Shown here piece after piece: positions 33,060-46,200 of a stretch of 64,000 nucleotides of DNA. The DNA is from Isoetes taiwanensis (lineage: Eukaryota; Streptophyta; Lycopodiopsida; Isoetales; Isoetaceae). Below the pieces are notes generated by a model, which searched no databases, was not told the DNA's origin, and saw only the letters and a program-made list of their open reading frames with translations. Positions within the stretch are counted from its first letter, which is position 1, and every line of letters starts with the position of its first letter. The position numbers and the translations under genes are program-made. The stretch spans positions 9,807,798 through 9,871,797 of the forward strand of contig JAJEKV010000053.1 in assembly GCA_021234155.1 (NCBI GenBank), given 5' to 3'.

Positions 33060-33440
33060 ACCAGCGAAAATTGTATGAGCGAAGTCGAATCGCCGTTCCT
33101 GGGGACGGTCGCCCCAGGACCGATCTTGGATTTTTTTGGTCATGTTCGGAGCTGGATCCTTGAACGGAGGATTCAACGGTCGGATATATAGGGGAACTGA
33201 GCTTCGGGAGGGTGTTCATTAGCATACAGTCCCCCCAGGGGGCGGCGCAAGGACATGCTGCCTCGAGAACGTTTTTGGGGTCCGTCTCCTGGGGACGGGA
33301 CTCTCCCCTCTACTGAGGTGGCCATTCAAAGTCCTCGCCTTGTTTGACTTGGGGAAGGGTGCCAGTCATGCTTGCCCAACAACGGGCTGCCCGGACCGTT
33401 CTAACCCCAACGCTTGGGTCTGGACCTTATCCGAAAATTT
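33060..33440 (+). repeat. Diverged satellite monomer fragment
   Basis: Phrases of the main array occur in decayed form: 'ggaggattcaacggtcggat', 'gactctcccctct', 'tttgacttggggaagggtgc', 'acgggctgcccggaccgttc' and 'ccgaaaattttggaaatttt'. This marks an old edge of the array outside the homogenised block. Confidence 0.8.
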
Positions 33441-33690
33441 TGGAAATTTTCCTGTATGCTGATGATGACCATGGAAGCCAGCTGACCAAAAACCATAATT
33501 TAATTCCATGCCATGCATTAACTACGAATTTATGAACCATAAATGCAATAAAATGCATAACTAAAAGAGTGTGCATCAAAAAAAGGCGAGTCTTTGACCA
33601 GGGGGGCAACAAGGCGGTGCAGACACATTAAAAAAATTTCCACTTGGAAAGCAATCTTTCATCAAGGTACAATTGTTTCTGAGAAACAAA

Positions 33691-33964
33691 ACCAGTTCAT
33701 TACAAGTTAGTTATGCCATCCATGTCAAATAGCTTTTGGGAGCAGAAAAACCAAAACAAAAACCCTTCTAGAATCTGGCAAGTCACAGGGTTTACGTTTC
33801 GGAGGCCCTCTCCTTGTCAGATTTGGTCGGGACCTTGCGCCGTGTCTTGACATGGAGTGGGGGTGTTGACGCCAGAGCTGGGACCCTAAACTCCCCCCGG
33901 AAGTTGCTTGCCCCGAATTCAGTTCATTACAAGTTAATTATGCCATCCATGTCAAATAGCTTTA
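33691..33964 (+). repeat. Satellite fragment between 44-bp direct repeats
   Basis: A 44-bp sequence beginning 'agttcattacaagttagtta' (33691-33734) recurs with one or two differences at 33921-33964. Between the copies is a piece of satellite (33770-33920, 'ttctagaatctggcaag' to 'ttgcttgccccgaatt'). Confidence 0.8.
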
Positions 33965-34074
33965 GAAAGCAGTCCGTTGAACAAGGGCATTCTCTCTATC
34001 CATATGCCTTGATACTGAAACACAACCATCATCACAAGCAACCAAATCTAACCCCCAACCCGCACTAGTCTTTT

Positions 34075-34165
34075 TGCTTTTACGTAACCATTTATCTTCA
34101 TTCTAGTAGTTATGATGCTTTTCTGTAATCATTTATCTTCATTCTAATAGTTATGATGCTTATAT
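34075..34165. repeat. Two-copy tandem repeat, 41 bp
   Basis: 'catttatcttcattctagta' followed by 'gttatgatgctt' occurs twice in a row (from about 34088 and 34129). It is non-coding and lies just before the satellite array. Confidence 0.8.
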
Positions 34166-34259
34166 TCTCAATGCAATCTTAGACCAAGTATAACGTCCAG
34201 CGAGCCAAGGTCAACCCCAAGTACAACGATCCCACAAACTCCATTCCTTTGACCTTAGC

Positions 34260-37200
34260 TAACCCTTTGACCTAGACCTTCTCCGAAAATTTGAAAATTG
34301 GGGGGCTGTGTCTTTGGAGATGGATTAGGAATCCAGGTGGCAAAAATCAGAATTTATTTTAGGTACAATGCATTAATTGCGAATTTATGAATGTCTTGCC
34401 ACTGCAAAAGCCCCCGACTTCTACTTGCCACATCGGGAGGAGGACATGCCCAAACTCCGCTCCGTCAGTTCCCCTTGCTCCGTATTCTCGGCTGCAGCTT
34501 CTCGGCCAGGTCCCAAGTGCAACAGACCAAGTCTCGGCCCCCAAAACGCAAACCCTTCTAGAACCTGGCAACCCACAGGGTTTACGTTTTGGAGGCCCTC
34601 TCCTTGTCAGATTCGGGCGGGACCTTGCGCCGTGACTTGACGTGGAGTGGGGGTGTTGGCGCCACAAAGACGGACCCTAAAATCCCCCTCGAAGCTGCTT
34701 GCCCGAATTTCCTCTCCCCAAGGCTGCAGGGGCCGGATGGGCGACCTCCCTCCCCCGAGGATCGCGATTTGGCTCGCCAATGGACTCGAAACGTCGACAT
34801 TGCCACGGGGACCAAGTTCCGTGGCCAGGAAGACCACCCGACCTCCAAGAAGCGCCAAAGTAGCTCACTTCCATCACACTTTCGTAGTCGATTGGCCTAG
34901 GATGTGGATCACGGGATCTTGTCGTGGAGGCGTGAGTGTTTCTTTCTTTTGCAAAACCGACCTTGTAACTTGCTCCCTAGGGTAATTTAGGTCATTCATT
35001 CGGACGATTTGGCGGTCGATTTGCCATTCCGAGCCTCCCGGTGCCGAACGACAAGACACCTTGGGTTTCTACAAGGCCGACCTCGGGGCGCCCGTGGTTT
35101 GACAAGTTCTCTCGGACCGATCTGGAATCTTTTGGGCCTTCCCCGGAAGAGGGGCCCCCGAGCGGAGGATCCAGCGGTCGGATAGGGGAACCGGGCTCGG
35201 GAGGGTGGTCATTAAGCGTCTGACCCGGGGAGGCCGCTGCGGGGAAGGGCTGCCTCGGGAACTTTTTGGATCCCGCCTCTTGGGGTTGGACTCTCCCCTC
35301 TTGTGAGCGGATCCCCCAAAGGTCCTCGCCCTCGTTTGACTTGGGGAAGGGTGCCACTTCGGTTGCCACAGCGGGCTGTCCCGACCGTTCTAATGCTAAC
35401 CCTTTGACCTAGACCTTCTCCGAAAATTTCGAAAATTGGGTTGTGTGCTGGAGATGGATTAGGAATCCAGCTGGCAAAAAATCAGAATTTATTTTCGTAC
35501 AATGCATTAATTGCGAATTTATGAATGTCTTGCCACTGCAAAAGCGCCCCCCGACTTCTACTTGCCACATCGGGAGGAGGACATGCCCAAACTCCGCTCC
35601 GTCAGTTCCCCTTGCTCCGTATTCTCGGCTGCAGCTTCTCGGCCAGGTCCCAAGTGCAACAGACCAAGTCTCGGCCCCCAAAACGCAAACCCTTCTAGAA
35701 CCTGGCAACCCACAGGGTTTACGTTTTGGAGGCCCTCTCCTTGTCAGATTCGGGCGGGACCTTGCGCCGTGACTTGACGTGGAGTGGGGGTGTTGACGCC
35801 ACAGCACGGACCCTAAAATCCCCCCGGAAGCTGCTTGCCCCGAATTTCCTCTCCCCAAGGCTCTGGGGACGGATGGGCGACCTCCCCTCCCCGGAATCGC
35901 GATTTGGCTCTGCAAATGGACTCAGAACGTCGACGTTGCCCTGGGGACCAAGTTCCGTGGCCAGAAGACCACCCGACCTCCAAGAAGCGCCAAAGTAGCT
36001 CACTTCCATCACACTCGTAGTCGATTGGCCTAGGATGTGGATGCGGGATACTGTCGTGGAGGGCGTGAGTGTTTCTTTCTTTTGCAAAACCGACCTTGTA
36101 ACTTGCTCCCTAGGGTAATTTCGTCATTCCGGACGATTTGGCAGGGTCGATTTGCCATTCCGGAGCCTCCCCGGTGCCCGAACGACAAGACACTGCGGTT
36201 TCTACAAGGCCGACCTCAGGACGCCCCGTGGTTTGACAAGTTCTCGGGGCCGATCACGGAATCTTTTGGGCCTTCCCGAAGAGGGGCCCTGAGCGGAGGA
36301 TCCAACGGTCGGATAGGGGAGGCCGGGCTCGGGAGGGTGGTCATTAGCGTCTCACGGCCCGGGAGCCGGCTGCCCGGGGAAGGGGCTGCCTCGGGAACTT
36401 TTGGATCCCGCCTCTTGGGGTTGGACTCTCCCCTCTTGTGAGGATCCTGCAAGGTCCCTGGCCTCGTTTGACTTGGGGAAGGGTGCGGCTTCGGTTGCCA
36501 CCTGCAGCGGGCTGTCCCGACCGTTCTAATGCTAACCCTTTGACCTAGACCTTCTCCAGAAAATTTCGAAAATTGGGTTGTGTGCTTTGGAGATGGATTA
36601 GGAATCCAGTGGCAAAAATCAGAATTTATTTTCGCACAATGCATTAATTGCGAATTTATGAATGTCTTGCCACGCAAAAAGCCCCCCGACTTCTACTTGC
36701 CACATCGGGAGGAGGACAGGCCCAAACTCCGCTCCGTCAGTTCCCCTTGCTCCGTAATCTCGGCTGCAGCTTCTCGGCCAGGTCCCAAGTGCAACAGACC
36801 AAGTCTCGGCCCCCAAAACGCAAACCCTTCTAGAACCTGGCAACCCACAGGGTTTACGTTTTGGAGGCCCTCTCCTTGTCAGATTCGGGTGGGACCTTGC
36901 GCCGTGACTTGACGTGGAGTGGGGGTGTTGACGCCAGCGCACGGACCCTAAAATCCCCCCGGAAGCTCCTTGCCCCGAATTTCCTCTCCCAAAGGCCTGG
37001 GGACGGACGGGCGACCTCCCCTCTCCGGAATCGCGATTTGGCTCTGCAAATGGACTCAGAACGTCGACGTTGCCCTGGGGACCAAGTTCCGGGTCTTCTG
37101 ACCTCCAAGAAGCGCCAAAGTAGCTCACTTCCATCACACTCGTAGTCGATTGGCCTAGGATGTGGATGCGGGATACTGTGGAGGGCGTGAGTGTTTCTTT

Positions 37201-40200
37201 CTTTTGCAAAACCGACCTTGTAACTTGCTCCCTAGGGTAATTTCGCCATTCCGGACGATTTGGCAGGGTCGATTTGCCATTCCGTAGCCTCCCCGGTGCC
37301 CGAGCGACAAGACAACTGCGGTTTCTACAAGGCCCGACCTCGGGGCGCCCCGAGGTTTGACAAGTTCTCTCGGACTGATCTGGAATCTTTTGGGCCTTCC
37401 CGAAGAGGGGCCTGAGCGGAGGATCCAGCGGTCGGATAGGGGAGGGCTCCCCTGAGGGTGGTCATTAGCGTCACCCCGGGGGCGCCGCCGGGAAGGGCTG
37501 CCTCGGGAACTTTTGGATCCCGCCTCTTGGGGTCCCGGACTCTCCCCCTCTTGTGAGGGATCCCCGCAAGGTCCTGGCCTCGTTTGACTTGGGGAAGGGT
37601 GCCAGCTCGGTTGCCCTGCAACGGGCTGTCCCGACCGTTCTAATGCTAACCCTTTGACCTAGACCTTCTCCGAAAATTTCGAAAATTGGGATGTGTGCTG
37701 GAGATGGATTAGAAATCCAGCTGGCAAAAAATCAGAATTTATTTTTAGGTACAATGCATTAATTGCGAATTTATGAATGTCTTGCCAGCATTGCAAAAAG
37801 CCCCCCGACTTCTACTTGCCACATCGGGGAGGAGGACAGGCCCAAACTCCGCTCCGTCGGTTCCCTTGCTCCGTAATCTCGGCTGCAGCTTCTCGGCCAG
37901 GTCCCAAGTGCAACAGACCAAGTCTCGGCCCCCAAAACGCAAACCCTTCTAGAACCTGGCAACACACGGGGTTTTCGTTTTGGAGGCCCTCTCCTTGTCG
38001 GTCGGGGGGGACCTTGCGCCGTGACTTGGCGTGGAGTGGGGATGTTGGCCTTGAGCACGGACCCTAAAATCCCCCAAAAGCTGCTTGCCCCAATTTCCTC
38101 TCCCCAAGGCCACAGGGGCCGGGACCAGGCGACCTCCCCTCTCGGAATCGCAATTTGGCTCTGCCAATGGACTCGAAACGTCGACATTGACACGGGGACC
38201 AAGTTCCGTGGCGGAAGACCACCCGACCTCAAATAAGCGCCAAAGTAGCTCACTTCCATCACACTTTCGTAGTCGATTGGCCTAGGATGTGGATGCGGGG
38301 ATCTTGTCGTGGAGGCGTGGAGTGTTTCTTTCTTTTGCAAAACCGACCTTGTAACTTGCTCCCTAGGGTAATTTCGCCATTCCGGACGATTTGGCAGGGT
38401 CGATTTGCCATTCCGGAGCCTCCCCGGTGCCCGAACGACAAGACACTGCGGTTTCTACAAGGCCGACCTCAGGACGCCCCGTGGTTTGACAAGTTCTCTC
38501 GGACTGATCTGGAATCTTTTGGGCCTTCCCGAAGAGGGGCCCCTGAACGGAGGATCCAACGGTCGGATAGGGGAACCGGGCTCCGGGAGGGTGGTCATTA
38601 GCGTCTGCGGCCCCGGGCTTTATTTGCAGGGGAAGGGCTGCCTCGGGAACTTTTTTGGATCCCGCCTCTTGGGGTTCGGACTCTCCCCTCTTGTGACGGA
38701 TCCCTGCAAGGTCCTGGCCTCGTTTGACTTGGGGAAGGGTGCCAGCTCGGTTGCCCTGCAACGGGCTGTCCCGACCGTTCTAATGCTAACCCTTTGACCT
38801 AGACCTTCTCCGAAAATTTCGAAAATTGGGATGTGTCTTTGGAGATGGATTAGAAATCCAGTGGCAAAAATCAGAATTTATTTTAGGTACAATGCATTAA
38901 TTGCGAATTTATGAATGTCTTGCCAGCGCAAAAGCCCCCGACTTCTACTTGCCACATCGGGAGGAGGACAGGCCCAAACTCCGCTCGTCCCGGTTCCCCT
39001 TGCTCCGTAATCTCGGCCAATGCTGCGGCTTCTCGGCCAGTCCCAAGTGCAGCAGACCAAGTCTCGGCCCCCAAAGCGCAAACCCTTCTAGAACACGGCA
39101 ACCCGCGGGGTTTGGGAGGCCCTCTCCTTGTCGGTCGGGGCGGGACCTTGCGTGACTTGACGTGGAGTGGGGGTGTTGGCCTTGAGCAAACCGGACCCTA
39201 AAATCCCCCAAAAACTCCGCTCCTTGCCCGAATTTCCTCTCCCCCAAGGCCACGGGGGCCGGACGGGCGACCTCCCCTCTCGGAATCGCGATTTGGCTCT
39301 GCCAATGGACTCGAAACGTCGGCGTTGCCACGGGGACCAAGTTCCGTGGCGAAGACCACCCGACCTCAAGAAGCGCCAAAGTAGCTCACTTCCATCACAC
39401 TCGTGGTCGATTGGCCTAGGATGTGGATCGGGGGATCTTGTGGTGGAGGGCGTGAGTGTTTCTTTCTTTTGCAAAACCGACCTTGTAACTTGCTCCCTAG
39501 GGTAATTTTTGCCATTCAGGACGATTTGGCGGGGTCGATTTGCCATTCCAGCCTCCTCGGTGCGAGCGACAAGACAACTGCGGTTTCTACAAGGCCGACC
39601 TCGGGGGCGCCCAGTTTGACAAGTTCTCTCGGGCCGATCTGGAATCTTTTGGGCCTTCCCGAAGAGGGGCCCCGAGCGGAGGATCAGCGGTCGGATAGGG
39701 GAACCGGACTCGGGGAGGGTGGTCATTAAGCGTCAGCGGCCCGGCCGGGGAAGGGGCTGCCTCGGGAACTTTTGGATCCAGCCTCTTGGGGTCCGGGACT
39801 CTCCCCTCTTGTGAGGGATCCCTGCAAGGTCTGGCCTCGTTTGACTTGGGGAAGGGTGCCACGGCTCGGTTGCCACCAGCGGGCTGCCGGCCACCGTTCT
39901 AATGCTAACCCTTTGACCTAGACCTTCTCCTAAAAATTTGAAAATTGGGATGTGTCTTTGGAGATGGATTAGAAATCCGGTGGCAAAAATCAAATTTATT
40001 TTAGTACAATGCATTAATTGCGAATTTATGAATGTCTTGCCAGCACAAAAGCCCCAGACTTCTACTTGCCACATCGGAGGAGGAGGACAGGCCCAAACTC
40101 CGCTCCATCGGTTCCCCTTGCTCCGTAATCTCCAACTGCGGCTTCTCGGCCAGGTCCCAAGTGCAGCAGACCAAGTCTCGGCCCCAAAGCGCCAAACCCT

Positions 40201-43200
40201 TCTAGAACACGGCAGCCCACGGGGTTTCACGTTTTGGAGGCCCTCTCCTGTCGGTCCGGGCGGGACCTTGCGTAGACTTGGCGTGGAGTGGGGGTGTTGG
40301 CCTTGAGCACGGACCCTAAAATCCCCCAAAGGCTGCTTGCCCGAATTTCCTCTCCCCAAGGCCACAGGGGCCGGGCCAGGCGACCTCCCCTCTCGGAATC
40401 GCGATTTGGCTCTGCCAATGGACTCGAAACGTCGACATTGCCACGGGGACCAAGTTCCGTGGCGAAGACCACCCGACCTCCAATAAGCGCCAAAGTAGCT
40501 CACTTCCATCACACTTTTCGTGGTCGATTGGCCTAGGATGTGGATCGCGGGGATCTTGTCGTGGAGGCGTGAGTGTTTCTTTCTTTTGCAAAACCGACCT
40601 TGTAACTTGCTCCCTAGGGTAATTTCGCCATTCGGACGATTTGGCGGGGTCGATTTGCCATTCCGGAGCCTCCCGGTGCCCGAGCGACAAGACAACTGCC
40701 CGGTTTCTACAAGGCCGACCTCGGGGCCCCGTGGTTTGACAAGTTCTCTCGGACCGATCTGGAATCTTTTGGGCCTTCCCGAAGAGGGGCCCCCGAGCGG
40801 AGGATCAATGGTCGGATAGGGGGCAGGGCTCGGGAGGGTGGTCATTAGCGTCACGGCCCCGAGGCCCGCGGGAAGAGCTGCCTCGGGAACTTTTTGGATC
40901 CGCCTCTTGGGGTTGGACTCTCCCCTCTTGTGAGGGATCCTGCAAGGTCCTGGCCTCGTTTGACTTGGGGAAGGGTGCCATTTCGGTTGCCACAGCGGGC
41001 TGTCCCGACCGTTCTAATGCTAACCCTTTGACCTAGACCTTCTCCAGAAAATTTGAAAAAATTGGGTTGTGTGCTGGAGATGGATTAGGAAATCCAGGTG
41101 GCAAAAAAATCAGAATTTATTTTAGGTACAATGCATTAATTGCGAATTTATGAATGTCTTGCCAGCGCAAAAGCCCCCGACTTCTACTTGCCACATCGGG
41201 AGGAGGACAGGCCCAAACTCCGCTCCGTCAGTTCCCCTTGCTCCGTAATCTCGGCTGCAGCTTCTCGGCCAGGTCCCAAGTGCAACAGACCAAGTCTCGG
41301 CCCCCAAAACGCAAACCCTTCTAGAACACGGCAGCCCACGGGGTTTCGTTTTGGAGGCCCTCTCCTGTCCAGTCGGTTGGGGCGGGACCTTGCCGTGACT
41401 TGGCGTGGAGTGGGGGTGTTGGCCTTGAGCACCTGGACCCTAAAATCCCCAAAAAGCTCCTTGCCCCGAATTTCCTCTCCCCAAGGCCTCTGGGGACGGA
41501 CGGGCGACCTCCCCTCTCCGGAATCGCGATTTGGCTCTGCCAATGGACTCAGAACGTCGACGTTGCCCTGGGGACCAAGTTCCGTGGCGGAAGACCTCAA
41601 GAAGCGCCAAAGTAGCTCACTTCCATCACACTCGTGGTCGATTGGCCTAGGATGTGGATGCGGGATCTTGTGGAGGCGTGAGTGTTTCTTTCTTTTGCAA
41701 AACCGACCTTGTAACTTGCTCCCTAGGGTAATTTAGCCATTCCGGACGATTTGGCGGGGTCGATTTGCCATTCGGAACCTCCCGGTGCGACGACAAGACA
41801 ACTGCGGTTTCTACAAGGCCGACCTCGGGGCGCCCGGGTTTGACAAGTTCTCTCGGACTGATCTGGAATCTTTTGGGCCTTCCGAAGGGGGGCCCCTGAG
41901 CGGAGGATCAATGGTGGGATAGGGGAGCCGGGCTCGGGAGGGTGGTCATTAAGCGTCACGACCCAGGGGCGGCGCCGGAAGGAGCTGCCTCGGGAACTTT
42001 TTGGATCCCGCCTCTTGGGGTCGGACTCTCCCCTCTTGTGAGGGATCCCGCAAGGTCCTGGCCTCGTTTGACTTGGGGAAGGGTGCCATCGGTTGCCACC
42101 GCAGCGGGCTGTCCCAGGCCGTTCTAATGCTAACCCTTTGACCTAGACCTTCTCAGAAAATTTCGAAAATTGGGATGTGTCTTTGGGAGATGGATTAGGA
42201 ATCCGGTGGCAAAAAAATCGAATTTATTTTAGTACAATGCATTAATTCGCGAATTTATGAATGTCTTGCCAGCACCAAAAGCCCCCGACTTCTACTTGCC
42301 ACATCGGGAGGAGGACGGGCCCAAACTCCGCTCCGTCGGTTCCCCTTGCTCCGTAATCTCGGCTGCTGCTTCTTCGGCCGGTCCCAAGTGCAGCAGACCA
42401 AGTCTCGGCCCCCAAAGCGCCAAACCCTTCTAGAACACGGCAGCCCACGGGGTTTTGTTTTGGAGGCCCTCTCCTTGTCGGTCGGGCGGGACCTTGCGGC
42501 GTGACTTGGCGTGGAGTGGGGGTGTTGGCCTTGAGCCGCGGACCCTAAAATCCCCAAAGCTGCTTGCCCGAATTTCCTCTCCCCAAGGCCACGGGGGCCG
42601 GGCCAGGCGACCTCCCCTCTCTCGGAATCGCGATTTGGCTCTGCCAATGGACTCGAAACGTCGACATTGCCACAGGGACCAAGTTCCGTGGCCAGAAGAC
42701 CACCCGACCTCCAATAAGCGCCAAAGTAGCTCACTTCCATCACACTCGTGGTCGATTGGCCTAGGATGTGGATCGCGGGATCTTGTCGTGGAGGGCATGA
42801 GTGTTTCTTTCTTTTGCAAAACCGACCTTGTAACTTGCTCCCTAGGGTAATTTTGCCATTCGGACGATTTGGCGGTCGATTTGCCATTCGGAGCCTCCCG
42901 GTGCCCGAGCGACAAGACAACTGCCGGTTTCTACAAAGGCCGACCTCGGGGCGCCCCGGGTTTGACAAGTTCTCTCGGACGATCTGGAATCTTTTGGGCC
43001 TTCCCGAAGAGGGGCCCCTGAGCGGAGGATCAGCGGTCGGATAGGGAACAGGGCTCCGGGAGGGTGGTCATTAAGCGTCTGACCCCGGGGGCCTTTGCCC
43101 GGGAAGGGCTGCCTCGGGAACTTTTGGATCCCACCTCTTGGGGTTGGGACTCTCCCCTCTTGTGAGGATCCCTGCAAGGTCCTAGGCCTCGTTTGACTTG

Positions 43201-46200
43201 GGGAAGGGTGCCAGCTTCGGTTGCCCACCGCAGCGCGGCTGTCCCGCCCGTTCTAATGCTAACCCTTTGACCTAGACCTTCTCCAGAAAATTTGAAAATT
43301 GGGGCATGTCTTTGGAGATGGATTAGGAATCCAGTGGCAAAAAATCAGAATTTATTTTTAGGTACAATGCATTAATTGCGAATTTATGAATGTCTTGCCA
43401 GCTTTACCCCCGACTTCTACTTGCCACATCGGGAGGAGGGCAGGGCCCAAACTCCGCTCCGTCCCGTTCCCCTTGCTCCGTAATCTTGGCTGCGGCTTCT
43501 CGGCCCGGTCTCCCAAGTGCAACGGACCAAGTCTCGGCCCCAAAACGCAAACCCTTCTAGAACACAGCAACCCACGGGGTTTTACGTTTTGGAGGCCCTC
43601 TCCTTGTCGGTTCTTAGATGTGGATCTTGGGACCTTGCGCCGTGACTTGGCGTGGAGTGGGGGTGTTGGCCTTGAAACCTCGGACCCTAAAATCCCCAAA
43701 AGCTCCTTGCCCCGAATTTCCTCTCCCAAGGCCACGGGGGGGCCGGGCCAGGCGACCTCCCCTCTCGGGAAATCGCGATTTGGCTCTGCCAATGGACTCG
43801 AGCGTCGGCGTTGCCACAGGGACCAAGTTCCGTGGCGAAGAAGACCACCCGACCTCAAAGAAGCGCCAAAGTAGCTCACTTCCATCACACTTTCGTGGTC
43901 GATTGGCCTAGGATGTGGATGCGGGATCTTGTGGAGGGCGTGAGTGTTTCTTTCTTTTGCAAAACCGACCTTGTAACTTGCTCCCTAGGGTAATTTAAGC
44001 CCATTCGGACGATTTGGCGGGGTCGATTTTGCCATTCGAGCCTCCCGGTGCCGAGCGACAAGACAACTGCGGTTTCTACAAGGTCGACCTCGGGGCGCCC
44101 GAGGTTTGACAAGTTCTCGGACCGATCTGGAATCTTTTGGGCCTTCCCAAGAGGGGCCCCCGAGCGGAGGATCAGCGGTCGGATAGGGGCCGGGCTCTCG
44201 GGAGGTGGTCATTAGCGTGCACCCCCAGGAGGCCCGATGCCCGGGAAAGGCTGCCTCGGGAACTTTTGGATCCCGCCTCTTGGGGTCAGGACTCTCCCCT
44301 CTTGTGAGGATCCCCGCAAGGTCCCTGGCCTCGTTTGACTTGGGGAAGGGTGCCAGCTCGGTTGCCACAGCGGGCTGTCCCGACCGTTCTAATGCTAACC
44401 CTTTGACCTAGACCTTCTCCAAAAATTTCGAAAATTGGGCTGTGTCTTTGGAGATGGATTAGGAAATCCAGGTGGCAAAAAATCAAATTTATTTTAGTAC
44501 AATGCATTAATTGCGAATTTATGAATGTCTTGCCAAACGCCAAAGCCCCCGACTTCTACTTGCCACATCGGAGGAGGACAGGGCCCAAACTCCGCTCCGT
44601 CGGTTCCCCTTGCTCCGTAATCTGGCTGCGGCTTCTCGGCGGTCCCAAGTGCAACGAGACCAAGTCTCCGGCCCCAAAGCGCCAAACCCTTCTAGAACAC
44701 GGCAGCCCACGGGGTTTCACGTTTTGGAGGCCCTCTCCTTGTGTCGGTTTGGGGGGGGACCTTGCGGCGTGACTTGGCGTGGAGTGGGGGTGTTGGCCTT
44801 GAGCACGGACCCTAAAATCCCCAAAGGCTGCTTGCCCCGAATTTCCTCTCCCCAGGCCCACGGGGGCGGGGACGGGCGACCTCCCCTCTCCGGGAATCGC
44901 GATTTGGCTCACGCCAATGGACTCGAAGCGTCGACATTGACACGGGGACCAAGTTCCGTGGCGGGGAAGACCACCCGACCTCCAATAAGCGCCAAAGTAG
45001 CTCACTTCCATCACACTTTCGTGGTCGATTGGCCTAGGATGTGGATGCGGGATACTATCGTGGAGGCGTGAGTGTTTCTTTCTTTTGCAAAACCGACCTT
45101 GTAACTTGCTCCCTAGGGTAATTTAGCCATTCCGGACGATTTGGCGGTCGATTTGCCATTCGGAGCCTCCCGGTGCCCGAACGACAAGACATCTGCGGTT
45201 TCTACAAGGCCGACCTCGGGGCGCCCGTGGTTTGACAAGTTCTCTCGGACCGATCTGGAATCTTTTGGGCCTTCCCCGAGGGGGCCCTGAGCGGAGGATC
45301 CAGCGGTGGGATAGGGGAACCGGGCTCGGGAGGGTGGTCATTAGCGTCCCAGGGGGCGCTGCCGGGAAGGGCTGCCTCGGGAACTTTTGGATCCCGCCTC
45401 TTGGGGTTCGGACTCTCCCCTCTTGTGACGGATCCCCAAAAGGTCCTGGCCTCGTTTGACTTGGGGAAGGGTGCCAGCTTCGGTTGCCACAGCGAGCTGT
45501 CCCGGACCGTTCTAATGCTAACCCTTTGACCTAGACTTTCTCAGAAAATTTGAAAATTGGGCTGTGTGCTTTGGAGATGGATTAGGAATCCAGCCGCAAA
45601 AAATCAGAATTTATTTTCGTTACAATGCATTAATTGCGAATTTATGAATGTCTTGCCAGCGCAAAAGCCCCCCGACTTCTACTTGCCACATCGGGAGGAG
45701 GACAGGCCCAAACTCCGCTCCGTCGGTTCCCCTTGCTCCGTAATCTTGGCTGCGGCTTCTCGGCAGGTCCCAAGTGCAACAGACCAAGTCTCGGCCCCAA
45801 AACGCCAAACCCTTCTAGAACACGGCAACCCACGGGGTTTACGTTTTGGAGGCCCTCTCCTTGTCGGTTTCAGGCGGGACCTTGCGCCGTGACTTGGCGT
45901 GGAGTGGGGGTGTTGGCGCCGAGCACGGACCCTAAAATCCCCTCGCTCCTTGCCCCAATTTCCTCTCCCCAAGGCCACAGGGGGCGGACCGGGCGACCTC
46001 CCCTCTCGGGAATCGCGATTTGGCTCGCCAATGGACTCGAAACGTCGGCGTTGCCACAGGGACCAAGTTCCGTGGCCGAAGACCACCCGACCTCAAGAAG
46101 CGCCAAAGTAGCTCACTTCCATCACACTCGTAGTCGATTGGCCTAGGATGTGGATCACGGGATCTTGTGGGAGGCGTGAGAGTGTTTCTTTCTTTTGCAA

